64,000 bases of DNA from Mucilaginibacter geliditolerans (lineage in GTDB: Bacteria > Bacteroidota > Bacteroidia > Sphingobacteriales > Sphingobacteriaceae): assembly GCF_014200495.1 (NCBI RefSeq), contig NZ_JACHBY010000001.1, positions 310,001 to 374,000 of the forward strand. Reading direction: 5' to 3'. The notes beneath the pieces are model-generated. The model ran no database searches. It saw only the letters and a program-made list of their open reading frames with translations, and was not told the origin of the DNA. The position numbers were made by a program, and so were the translations under genes. The first letter of the stretch is position 1; each line of letters starts with the position of its first letter. Below, piece by piece: positions 1 to 8,121 of this stretch.

Positions 1-289
1 TAACCGATTAAATGACAGCCACATTCAGCCGGATGAAAATATTTAAGCGAATCGAACGCCAAAGTTAATGAGGCGACACAGCTATATTTTTGATAACAGA
101 AAATTATATGAACGAAAATCGGACAAACTTGATTTTGCAAGCTTGTCCGATTCGGTAGGCTATACCTTAGCATTGGGTAAAATTAAGCGTCCTTAATTTT
201 ACCCAATGCTTGGCGGCCTGTTAGCGCTTCAGTGTATTTATATCATAAGATACAATGAAACCACATCCGAGCCTAAATTATGTTTAACA
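1..289. other. Left-edge intergenic stretch with two consecutive palindromes
   Basis: No gene is supported here. One frame is open from base 2 to a stop at 44-46 and could be the last 14 codons of a gene lying to the left, but this is too short to judge. Two stem-loops follow in tandem. The first has 13-bp arms at 119-131 and 138-150 with one mismatch and a 6-nt loop. The second has perfect 19-bp arms at 169-187 and 192-210 with a 4-nt loop (cgtc). Neither is followed by a clear T-run, so they are not convincing intrinsic terminators. Confidence 0.5.
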
Positions 290-907
290 TCAAAATATAC
301 GTGGGAATAACTGACCTGTGTTGGCTTTATAATTTCCAAAACCGTCATGCCTTGACATGGATTGATCCTTCTTATTCATATTGTAAAAGAAATAAATTAT
401 CCACCCGCCCAGGTTTAATAACGGAAGCCAGTGCCAGGATAATAATGTTAGACCAAGGTAAATCAAAATTTCACCCAGATAGTTTGGGTTTCTCGTTGTG
501 GTGAAAAGGCCGTCCTCAATCAGCCCTTTTCTAATCTTTAAAACAAAGTACTTCTGTGCGTCACCCACATAATGGAAAAAGATGCCAATTACGAAAACAC
601 AGGAGGCCGCCGCAAAAACCCATTGCGGAACTTCGTTATGTTGTGAAATTAATAAATAAGGCGCAAGGCAATAGCCTTCCAAAAGGACAAATAACAAGAC
701 CGCCCCTCTTATTGGTATTTTTTGCTCAAAATTCTTGTCGGGATAAATTTTTTGCTTGAAAAGCCATAACATGGTATAAGTCCCGTGGAGGCTAAGATAT
801 AGAAACGCTGCTGCGCTCCAGTTATTAAAATACCACATCATTAGTAAAACAAGCGGAGTGACTAATATTTTGTGGGTATTGATTGTTGCATTAACTGATA
901 CTTTCAT
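290..907 (-). CDS. Integral-membrane methyltransferase, isoprenylcysteine carboxylmethyltransferase/DUF1295-like
   Basis: This 205-residue protein has several hydrophobic segments and a C-terminal block with KGLIEDGLFTTTRNPNYLGE, typical of the membrane methyltransferase group that includes isoprenylcysteine carboxyl methyltransferases and DUF1295 proteins. In that group the RNPNYLGE region helps bind S-adenosylmethionine; the methyl acceptor here is unknown. The frame is open upstream to 1012, but the Met at 907 is preferred because the 35 extra residues are polar, low in quality and lie in the gap shared with the divergent gene at 1176. The Crp-type regulator transcribed away from it may control it; that is inference from position only. 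Confidence 0.7.
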   Translation of the reverse strand: MKVSVNATINTHKILVTPLVLLMMWYFNNWSAAAFLYLSLHGTYTMLWLFKQKIYPDKNFEQKIPIRGAVLLFVLLEGYCLAPYLLISQHNEVPQWVFAAASCVFVIGIFFHYVGDAQKYFVLKIRKGLIEDGLFTTTRNPNYLGEILIYLGLTLLSWHWLPLLNLGGWIIYFFYNMNKKDQSMSRHDGFGNYKANTGQLFPRIF

Positions 908-1175
908 TTGATTTGATTTTATGGTGGATGATTTTGAAAAAGATTTTAACTTATAATTAGTGCATGATCTGCTTCTTTTTGTTAAATCAAATGTACCGCA
1001 CCGCAGAGGCACTCACCCGTAACATATGTTACAAAGCATAAGGCCTGCATTGAATTAATTATCCCTCGCATGTTGATCGACGTCAGCAATTAACCAGCGG
1101 CTCATCCCAAAAGACAGGCTCACTTTCTTTTTTATAATACGGGGTTTAGTCAGGCAAAAAATTTATATTCATCCC

Positions 1176-1766
1176 ATGGAACCGGATATTGAGATTTACA
1201 GAAAAGTACTTAATGAGCTAAATCCAAAAGTTTCGGCAGATGAATGGGATTATTTTAAAACCGGGTTAGCGGTGAAGAAACTTAAATCCCGTGAATTTTT
1301 TATTGAATCCGGAAAAAGAAATCATTTGCTTGGGTTTGTAACGAGCGGGCTTATCAGGGCATTTTATATCAATCATCTGGGCGAAGACATCACCATATCA
1401 TTTATCAAAGAATTCGAGTATGCCACCGATTATCCATCTTTGCTGGTAAAAAAGCCAAGCAGGTATAATTTTCAATGCCTGGAACCTACTACAGTGGTTA
1501 CTGTGCCCTACCACCATATTCAAAACGGATACGAAAAGTTTGCTGGTTTCGAACGCAATGGGCGATTGATCGCAGAAGACGTACTCAAACGGCAACAAAG
1601 CCGAATCGAAAGCTTTCAGTTTGATAATGCAGAGCATCGATACCTGGACTTTGTGAAAAAAAATCCTGAACTCTTCAACCGGATATCGCTTACTCATTTA
1701 TCGTCCTATCTGGGCATTGAGCGCCCATCTTTAAGTCGCATCCGGAAGAAGATTGTCGGTTTATAG
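1176..1766 (+). CDS. Crp/Fnr-family transcriptional regulator
   Basis: This 196-residue protein has the Crp/Fnr layout. The N-terminal half is a cyclic-nucleotide-binding-like beta barrel (about residues 25-120, including the GLIRAFYINHLGEDITISF strand pair), followed by a long helix. A short C-terminal helix-turn-helix (about 165-196) contains LTHLSSYLGIERPSLSRIRK. Many Bacteroidota proteins of this type lack the residues needed to bind cAMP, and no canonical phosphate-binding cassette is evident, so the ligand is unknown. It is divergent from the membrane methyltransferase at 290-907 across a 268-bp gap, which suggests local control. No Cys cluster for an Fe-S sensor is seen. Confidence 0.8.
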   Translation: MEPDIEIYRKVLNELNPKVSADEWDYFKTGLAVKKLKSREFFIESGKRNHLLGFVTSGLIRAFYINHLGEDITISFIKEFEYATDYPSLLVKKPSRYNFQCLEPTTVVTVPYHHIQNGYEKFAGFERNGRLIAEDVLKRQQSRIESFQFDNAEHRYLDFVKKNPELFNRISLTHLSSYLGIERPSLSRIRKKIVGL

Positions 1767-1893
1767 TTACGATAAATATGCAGGAATGAGTACTCTTAGT
1801 TTCTTCTTAGCGCTCACTCAGTTTTATATTACCTAAGGATCTGCATTTGCAGCTTAGATTATCAACCATCGTTCGATTACGATTGACTTAATG

Positions 1894-3012
1894 CTAAAGA
1901 CCCGCTGCGTTTCTTTTGTTGATAGCTTCCTCGGTTCTGGGAATAAAATTTTCACTTAAATCTAATTCGGCTTGGGCTTGAACTTCCTCAATAAATGGCC
2001 GCAAATTGTTGTTATAATCCTGAAAAGCTAATTCAAAGTCTCCGTTGTGTTTTTGCAAAGCATCAGCTAAAGCCCCGGCTCCACTTACTGCCAATGACGC
2101 ACCCATTCCTGCGGCGGGAGAAGCGCAATAGGCCGCATCGCCCACCAAAGCCACCCGGCCCTTTGTCCATGAGGGCATTTTTATCTGACAGAATTTATCG
2201 AAGTAAAAATTTGCGGAATGTTGCAGTTCCTCCAGTAATTCTGCGGTTCTCCAGCTTTGGCCAGCAAACTTTTCTAAAATGATTTTTCTTTGTTGCGCTA
2301 TATCACGGTAGTCGTAGGTGATTTCTTTTTCTGAATTGAAACAAAAAATAATATCGGTCTTATTGTTATAAGCGTTAAGCATAATAGCTTTATTTGGCAC
2401 ATTATACATTTGCATAGTATTTTGTTTGACTAGCGATTTGTTTAGAATGACAATAGATGAATAGGCTCCCAGAAAATGTGAATATTTAGTTTCATGACCA
2501 AACCAGATTTTTCTTACAGCCGAATGAATTCCATCGCAGCCAATCAGCAGATCGAAATCCCGTAAAGGCCCACTTTTAAAAGTAACTTGGATAGTGTCCT
2601 TTATTTGGTTTAACGCAGTGATACTGTCGTTAAAAATGAATTCTACTTCATTATTTAGCGCTTCTAATAAAATACGCACAAATTTATCCCGTTCAATTTC
2701 TATTTCATCAGTTGAATTTTCCTCCTTTTCGTCCTTCACCAAAATTGAATTTTCAGTTTCATCTTTAGCATTTTTAAACTCAATCAATTCCAAACTCAAG
2801 GCGTTCGATTTTAATTGCTCATAAATTCCCATACGCTTAGCAACTTCAACGGTAGGCCCCTTTATATCAACAGCCCCACCGGCAGTTCGGGGTTCGTTTG
2901 CCAATTCAACAACAGTTACTTTGTAACCTAATTTATTCATCCATAAAGCGGTTGAAAGACCGGCCATACTTGCACCCGAAACGAGCACTTTTTTTCCTTG
3001 TATTGATTCCAT
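1894..3012 (-). CDS. FAD-dependent monooxygenase (PHBH fold)
   Basis: This 372-residue protein is a class A flavoprotein hydroxylase. It has an N-terminal Rossmann FAD motif in the variant form VSGASMAGLS (about residues 11-20), the DG motif GCDGIHSAVR near 160, and the GD motif VGDAAYCASPAAGMG near 290-305. Such enzymes use NAD(P)H and O2 to hydroxylate small aromatic or polycyclic substrates. The size is close to that of TetX-like enzymes, but nothing in the sequence fixes the substrate and tetracycline inactivation should not be assumed. An AraC-type regulator gene lies 80 bp upstream on the same strand and may control it. Confidence 0.8.
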   Translation of the reverse strand: MESIQGKKVLVSGASMAGLSTALWMNKLGYKVTVVELANEPRTAGGAVDIKGPTVEVAKRMGIYEQLKSNALSLELIEFKNAKDETENSILVKDEKEENSTDEIEIERDKFVRILLEALNNEVEFIFNDSITALNQIKDTIQVTFKSGPLRDFDLLIGCDGIHSAVRKIWFGHETKYSHFLGAYSSIVILNKSLVKQNTMQMYNVPNKAIMLNAYNNKTDIIFCFNSEKEITYDYRDIAQQRKIILEKFAGQSWRTAELLEELQHSANFYFDKFCQIKMPSWTKGRVALVGDAAYCASPAAGMGASLAVSGAGALADALQKHNGDFELAFQDYNNNLRPFIEEVQAQAELDLSENFIPRTEEAINKRNAAGL

Positions 3013-3092
3013 TTTTTTAAGAATTGATTTGACAGCACAAAGGAACAGCCTATAATCAGGGCAACCAATGTCAATACAAAGTATGTATTGTA

Positions 3093-3965
3093 CTAATCGA
3101 GGTTTTTATTCCGGAAAGTTAGTGGTGTCAACCCAACGGCTTTATGAAAAAGCTTTGAAAAATAAGGATAATCATCGTAGCCCAGTTGAGACGAAATTTC
3201 TTTTACAGACTTATCGGAATGATAAAGCAAACGTTTTGCTTCTAAAATAATACGTTGCTGTATGTGATAGGAAACAGAGTACCCGGTGGCATTTTTGACA
3301 CATTCGTTCAAATAAGGACTAGATATGTTTAATTTTTGAGCATACGCTGCAGGGCTCTTGACCTTGATATAATTACTTTCCAATAATAATTTAAAGGCAT
3401 CTGCAACAAGCTTAAATCGTGAAAGCGTTTCCGTCGGTTTAGCTGATGCCAAATATTGTGAAACAACCAGTGAGATTAATGCGTTGCTGCTATCTTTTAA
3501 TGATGCGTGATAAAGTTTATCGTTTTTACGTTTTAAAATTTTAATACAAAGAGATACCGCTTCGGAAATTAAGGAAAACGTTTCCTGCTCCAACATTAAG
3601 GGTTTTGCTGGTGTGAAGCTTTCCAGCAACTTCAGATATTCTGGATTCAGGCTTTCATTATTTATCGCCCAACTAGTGACGGTCACATTTTCAAGTCTCA
3701 AAATACGATGCACCTGGTCAGGATGCATATATACAATTGAAAACGGCTTAATTTCGAATTTTTTAAAATCAATTTCAACAACGACTGTTCCCTTTTCAAG
3801 TAAAAAGAAGGAATGACGATCTTCCCTATGTGCTATTCTTGCTTCGTCCGAAGAATTTAATATCGTTTCTTCTGATTTGCTAAGGTTTAATCTTTCAAAC
3901 GCAATACCCGCATCGAAATGATCGGTCATTTTATTTATGGGAATAGATTTATTTCTCTTAGCCAT
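3093..3965 (-). CDS. AraC-family transcriptional regulator
   Basis: This 290-residue protein has an N-terminal cupin-like sensing half (about residues 30-130, including HREDRHSFFLLEKGTVVVEI) and a C-terminal AraC/XylS double helix-turn-helix (about 190-290). The latter shows the signature region KSVKEISSQLGYDDYPYFSKLFHKAVGLTPLTFR. Proteins of this layout bind a small ligand and activate a nearby gene. The flavin monooxygenase starts 80 bp downstream on the same strand, so regulator and enzyme may be co-transcribed. The ligand is not predictable from the sequence. Confidence 0.85.
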   Translation of the reverse strand: MAKRNKSIPINKMTDHFDAGIAFERLNLSKSEETILNSSDEARIAHREDRHSFFLLEKGTVVVEIDFKKFEIKPFSIVYMHPDQVHRILRLENVTVTSWAINNESLNPEYLKLLESFTPAKPLMLEQETFSLISEAVSLCIKILKRKNDKLYHASLKDSSNALISLVVSQYLASAKPTETLSRFKLVADAFKLLLESNYIKVKSPAAYAQKLNISSPYLNECVKNATGYSVSYHIQQRIILEAKRLLYHSDKSVKEISSQLGYDDYPYFSKLFHKAVGLTPLTFRNKNLD

Positions 3966-4212
3966 TTTGAAACCCTTTTTTATACTCTCTTTAAGATAGT
4001 CTTATTCGCGCTACTACTTCTTTCAGTTGCGTTGTGCCAAATCTGAAAATTAAAATAAATTATAAGTTTTATGATTTCACTATTGCGTTGGCTCATAGCA
4101 TTTCAACAGCTTCTTTTTGCAGATATGGTCACAACCAAAATCGTCCCTATTCGGGGCATAATATCAATAAGTATCTGCCTTTCCAAACGCGTATCAAAAA
4201 TGACTAAATATG

Positions 4213-5496
4213 CTATTTTCCAAAAACCTGCCGGAAGATTATTTTCTGACGGTTGCCAAGTTTAACAGATTTGATTTCGCCTGCACCTTCAAACCCAATT
4301 CCAATACCGACAATTTTACCAATATCCTGAGCAATTAATCCCGAATAAATGACTTTATTATTGAGTGATATTTTTATATGGTCATTTTGAATACTACAGG
4401 AAAGATGCTGAAAAGAATTAAAATCACAGCCAAATGCGCTTAGGTCGTGATCTTTACCATAAATTTTTTCACGGCCCAAAGACAGGTTAAGTGTGGCAAT
4501 ACAGCCCTTATCTGAAAGCGGGATGGAGATTTCGTTTTCCGTTCCAACAATTTCTACCGATATTTCCCGACAGGACGATTGTTCAGGGCCGGATGTATTT
4601 CGTAAAGTAGTCTCAAAATCAAGATCATGCCCGCTGGCTCCTTCAAAATAGCGGAAATTATAAAAATGCACCCAGGCATCGTTTAATACGCTTGACCCCT
4701 TCAGTTTTACAAACGTTTGGCTCTTTATCCCCATTCCATCCTGTAAATTCATCGAATCGGCATTTAGGTAAACAGGCACAGGATTTTTGTCAATAATACC
4801 CATCCACCCATTTGTTTTTATAAACACGCTGGCCGTCTTCCTTATCTGTTCATCGGCTACCAGCTTCGCATTGAAGTATCCCGGATAATAGTACACAGAA
4901 GTATGTTGCTTTTTATTTTTATCTAATTTTTCAGTACGCTTCGAGTCCCAGCTTTGCTGTAGGTAGATCTCGTTTGCCGGATCAGTCGAAGCGTCATAAT
5001 TGAAAACAACGGAATTGGGCATTTGGTCAGAAACTACCCTGCTTTCAAAAATTTCCTTAGTTGCGTCATACTTATTTGTCTTAACCGAAGTTTTAACAAA
5101 TTTTGTAATGCCCAATACCATCAGGACTGCGCACACTACCGCTGTAATAACAAGCAATTTATGCCTGTGAAGTAGGGAACTATTTGGCTTTTCATACGCT
5201 GACCGCTCAGCCCCCAAATTGTCTTTGTCTATCCTTTTTTTGAAGGCTCTCCAATCTTCAAAATCCAGCGCATGGGCTAAAACATTAAGGGTCGCTATTG
5301 TTGGTGTACTCTTATATTGCACCTTACCCCATAACCTCTTTAAAGTTGACAAGCTTAAGCGGGTATTAGTTTTAGAAAAAATAATTTCACTCAGTTTTTC
5401 AAAATCATACTCACTCCAGGTATCACTGCTTTCCCAACCTAAATATTTTTCAAAAAGTTCCCGCCATAAGCGAATGTATGGCTCTTCTTTGCCCAT
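4213..5496 (-). CDS. Membrane-anchored DNA-binding regulator with extracytoplasmic domain, family not named
   Basis: This 427-residue protein has three parts. The cytoplasmic N-terminus (about 1-95) is helical and resembles a helix-turn-helix, with LSLSTLKRLWGKV followed by STPTIATLNVLAHALDFEDW. One membrane segment lies at about 113-131. The exported C-terminal half (about 140-427) contains a VVFNYDA strand typical of PKD/lectin-like folds and ends in a LamG-like sandwich (LSCSIQNDHIKISLNNKVIYSG). I recognise the architecture as common in Sphingobacteriaceae but cannot name a family. It suggests one-component transmembrane signalling, with an outside sensor coupled to an inside DNA binder. 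It is divergent from a secreted beta-helix gene whose promoter carries three phased repeats (5608-5640), the natural candidate operator. Confidence 0.6.
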   Translation of the reverse strand: MGKEEPYIRLWRELFEKYLGWESSDTWSEYDFEKLSEIIFSKTNTRLSLSTLKRLWGKVQYKSTPTIATLNVLAHALDFEDWRAFKKRIDKDNLGAERSAYEKPNSSLLHRHKLLVITAVVCAVLMVLGITKFVKTSVKTNKYDATKEIFESRVVSDQMPNSVVFNYDASTDPANEIYLQQSWDSKRTEKLDKNKKQHTSVYYYPGYFNAKLVADEQIRKTASVFIKTNGWMGIIDKNPVPVYLNADSMNLQDGMGIKSQTFVKLKGSSVLNDAWVHFYNFRYFEGASGHDLDFETTLRNTSGPEQSSCREISVEIVGTENEISIPLSDKGCIATLNLSLGREKIYGKDHDLSAFGCDFNSFQHLSCSIQNDHIKISLNNKVIYSGLIAQDIGKIVGIGIGFEGAGEIKSVKLGNRQKIIFRQVFGK

Positions 5497-5514
5497 GCTA
5501 ATATGTTATATTAA

Positions 5515-5540
5515 TTCACCGATGTTATCAATCAGGTGAA
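5515..5540. repeat. Inverted repeat upstream of the membrane-anchored regulator
   Basis: TTCACC at 5515-5520 and GGTGAA at 5535-5540 form an inverted repeat with a 14-bp gap, about 20-45 bp upstream of the start of the minus-strand regulator. The flanking bases partly extend the match. It could be an autoregulatory operator; this is a position-based guess. Confidence 0.35.
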
Positions 5541-5607
5541 ATTCAAAATTAGCGAAACCATCCCGACGCGGCAACATTATAAGTAACTGATAAATAATGT
5601 AATGCAA

Positions 5608-5666
5608 CTTGAACTGAAGTTGAACGCTGCTTGAATTGCTGCGGAGAAAAGGAAATCCGAAGTTTG
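5608..5666 (+). promoter_or_regulatory. Three 11-bp phased repeats and a near-consensus -7 box upstream of the beta-helix gene
   Basis: Three adjacent 11-bp units lie at 5608-5618, 5619-5629 and 5630-5640. Each begins with C or G followed by TTGAA, so the words sit on one face of the helix. The third unit contains a TTG (5636-5638) spaced 20 bp from GAAGTTTG (5659-5666), which differs from the -7 consensus TAnnTTTG only in its first base. The ATG follows four bases later at 5671. The repeats thus cover the -33 region, as expected for an activator site. Confidence 0.55.
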
Positions 5667-5670
5667 CAGC

Positions 5671-6744
5671 ATGAAAAATAATTCAATGCTTCGCACGGTA
5701 GAAGTCCGTTATATGATGATATTAATGTTAATGATTGTATTCGCTTTTAAAAGTTCTGCAACAATGGGGCAAACCATTTACGTAGATGCTTTAAAAGGAA
5801 AAAATAATGCTAAAGGAACAGTTAATGATCCTCTTCTGTCCCTTGATGAGGCTGTGTTAAAAACAAATAGCTTTAAAGGCAGCGAACCTGTCACCTTAAA
5901 GCTGAATCCGGGTTTATATACTGTTACTCATAAACTTATCTTAAAAACAGCCGGACCAACTGCCGGTAAGCAGCCGTATACCATCGAGGCTGTGACTTTG
6001 CCTGACGATAAAGCATGGCAACCGACCAGTATGCCGGTGATCCTTTGTATATCAGGCAATAATGCCGACTACGAATTTGCCCATTGCGAAGGAATGTCTG
6101 TCTTCCAAAACAATGTAAATATTATAGGCCTGAAGTTTGTTGGAAACCCAAATACAAGCGTTCATTACTACTATCCAATAGGGAGGCACGATAAAACCTT
6201 AAGCGGGTTGGATGTTACGCAATGCCTTTTTATCGGCGAAGCGAATTCTTTAGCAATTCAAAGTGCATTTTGGGTCGCCGGCCAGGGAATCCGTGTAGAC
6301 CATTGTATCTTTCACAATAGCAAAATCGCTTTTGTGCTCAGCGGGAATATCAACGGTTTTTCGTTGACGCACTCTATTATTGACGGTGCTTATAATACTG
6401 CTATCTGGTATGGATTTGATGGAACGCAGCCAAAATTTACGTTCAAAAATAACATTGTTACCAATTGCTATTATGTGATGGTTTATCCTGTAGAAAAAGG
6501 ACAGCCTGCTTACACATTCAGTGATTCTTATATTACCAATAATAAAAATTACCTGGGTAACTATCCAAAAGCACAGGATAGATTCTTTGCCGAACCCAAC
6601 AAGCATATAAAAGAAATCAATATCAAAAAAACAGGAACAATAGAACTGGTTGATGTCAAAGATGACGGAATTACCAGGGACAATCTTAACCCAACCAAAA
6701 ATTCAGCAGGACAAAGTACAGGTGCCGGAATATTTATGAAATAA
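5671..6744 (+). CDS. Secreted right-handed beta-helix (pectate-lyase-like) protein
   Basis: This 357-residue protein has an N-terminal hydrophobic export signal (about residues 13-34) followed by GQTIYVDALKGKNNAKGTVNDP. This is the usual opening of parallel beta-helix proteins of the pectate-lyase superfamily (DUF1565/NosD-like). Repeating short strands with Asn/Gly turns run through the rest (for example VTQCLFIGEAN, VDHCIFHNSK, LTHSIIDGAY). No lyase catalytic set is obvious, so glycan binding or cleavage remains open. The start at 5671 is supported by a -7-like box four bases upstream. It is divergent from the membrane-anchored regulator, its likely controller. Confidence 0.65.
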   Translation: MKNNSMLRTVEVRYMMILMLMIVFAFKSSATMGQTIYVDALKGKNNAKGTVNDPLLSLDEAVLKTNSFKGSEPVTLKLNPGLYTVTHKLILKTAGPTAGKQPYTIEAVTLPDDKAWQPTSMPVILCISGNNADYEFAHCEGMSVFQNNVNIIGLKFVGNPNTSVHYYYPIGRHDKTLSGLDVTQCLFIGEANSLAIQSAFWVAGQGIRVDHCIFHNSKIAFVLSGNINGFSLTHSIIDGAYNTAIWYGFDGTQPKFTFKNNIVTNCYYVMVYPVEKGQPAYTFSDSYITNNKNYLGNYPKAQDRFFAEPNKHIKEINIKKTGTIELVDVKDDGITRDNLNPTKNSAGQSTGAGIFMK

Positions 6745-6847
6745 GTGATTTTGTCATAAGATCATGCTTAATGCGTTTTAATCCAAATTTTTCCGAAATA
6801 ATAAAGGTGGTTTAAATGGCAACTTGAGATCAATCAGAATCAAGCCC

Positions 6848-6864
6848 GGTTAAATAAGGTTAAA
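6848..6864 (-). promoter_or_regulatory. Second copy of the OmpR-type decamer operator
   Basis: Read on the minus strand this is TTTAACCTTATTTAACC. Its first 15 bases are identical to bases 18503-18517 of the four-decamer array upstream of the TonB receptor gene. It lies in the gap between the beta-helix gene and the alpha/beta hydrolase gene, 143 bp before the latter. It may be a second binding site for the response regulator at 16296-16985. Confidence 0.45.
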
Positions 6865-7006
6865 TCGTCCCAAACGTGCTTCTATCGGTCTAAAATAGCT
6901 GACCTTCGCTTTTTGCAATGGCGTTCACCAAGGGCTTATATTTAATAAGGCAATAACAAATATTGCGCGTTCCCCGTCAAATGCTAAACAAGTTAAACTT
7001 TTTAAT

Positions 7007-7975
7007 ATGAGTAAAATATCTTTAAAAATCGCGCTTCTTATAGCTCTTATCAGTTTGACTTGTCAATGTCCTGCACAGTCAAAAATAGACACTACTGAAA
7101 CGCTTCGAATTGGCGGAATCAAGCAGGTAATAAACTTAGCCGGAGCAGATCGGTCAAAGCCCTTGTTTCTTTTTATTACAGGCGGGCCGGGCCTGCCGGG
7201 TATTTATCCGGAGGACACCACCTTTACCAATCAATTGCAAAAACAGTTTGTAGTGATGCAATGGGATCAGCGAAACACCGGCGAGACACTGAAGCTAAAT
7301 CCCTCACCTGTCAAACTAACCGTAGACCTGTATGAAAAGGATACCCATGAATTGGTAAGTCAGCTATTGACTCAATTTCACCGTAAAAAACTGGTATTGA
7401 TGGGATGGTCCTGGGGCACGGTTCTGGGATTCTATATGGCGGCCCACTATCCGGGGCTGTTATATGCCTATATGGCGGTAAGCCCGGTAACCAACCAGTA
7501 TGAAAGCGAAAGGATAGCTTTAAACATGCTACAACAAAAAGCCATTAAAGACAATAACAAAACGGCGATAAGGGAACTATCGGCCGTTAAAATTCCGTTT
7601 GAAAATAATTTACAGATTTACTATGACAGAAAGTGGCTGCTGGCCAGTAGCGGTGGCGACATAAGTGATACTGTTAGTTTGAAGAAATATTTTGCCGACA
7701 ATGCCTGGGTATCAGAACTTTTTGACAAAGCAGCGGTTAATAATCTAATGGTAACACTACCAAAAATTAATTGTCCTGTTTATTTCTTTGTCGGCCGTAA
7801 AGATTATCAAACAAACTATTCAGTGTCTGAAAAATATTACAACAAGCTTAAAGCATCCAAAAAGCAACTGTTTTGGTTTGAAAAATCCGGCCACCTCATT
7901 CCGTTTTCAGAGCCTGAACTATTCCAAAAAGATGTAATTGATGAAATTTTGCCGCAACTATCACTTGTTAATTGA
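7007..7975 (+). CDS. Secreted alpha/beta hydrolase, proline iminopeptidase-like
   Basis: This 322-residue protein has an export signal (about 1-24, ending CPAQ) and an alpha/beta hydrolase fold. It shows the oxyanion motif GGPG near residue 59-62, the strand QWDQRNTGET typical of family S33 iminopeptidases, and the nucleophile elbow GWSWG with Ser135. The acid is probably in FVGRKDYQTNY and the His in KSGHLIPFSEPE. A role in cleaving peptides or esters in the periplasm fits. The next two genes, also secreted hydrolases on the same strand, suggest a peptide-scavenging set. The gaps of 146 and 88 bp leave separate promoters possible. Confidence 0.8.
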   Translation: MSKISLKIALLIALISLTCQCPAQSKIDTTETLRIGGIKQVINLAGADRSKPLFLFITGGPGLPGIYPEDTTFTNQLQKQFVVMQWDQRNTGETLKLNPSPVKLTVDLYEKDTHELVSQLLTQFHRKKLVLMGWSWGTVLGFYMAAHYPGLLYAYMAVSPVTNQYESERIALNMLQQKAIKDNNKTAIRELSAVKIPFENNLQIYYDRKWLLASSGGDISDTVSLKKYFADNAWVSELFDKAAVNNLMVTLPKINCPVYFFVGRKDYQTNYSVSEKYYNKLKASKKQLFWFEKSGHLIPFSEPELFQKDVIDEILPQLSLVN

Positions 7976-8121
7976 TAGCTCAATTCAGTAATTGATTATA
8001 CAGCAGGTATTATTAATTGCAAATTGGTTTAGTAACAGACAGTAAGATCCAATTGATAACAGCGTGGTTTGCGAGCAGACTTAATTAGTCAAGCCAATCA
8101 TTTCACATCTAAAAAATAGCA

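Noticed and set aside
218..225. GTTAGCGC as a possible integron attC core near the left-edge palindromes
   Set aside because: The core does not fit GTTRRRY and no matching RYYYAAC partner was found at the proper distance.
1894..3012. Tetracycline-inactivating TetX-like monooxygenase
   Set aside because: Fold and size are similar, but the motifs seen are common to all class A flavin hydroxylases and no substrate-specific residues can be assigned.
4071..4265. A 64-codon plus-strand frame between the AraC gene and the membrane-anchored regulator
   Set aside because: No recognisable domain, overlaps the end of the regulator gene on the other strand, and has no promoter-like box; probably chance.
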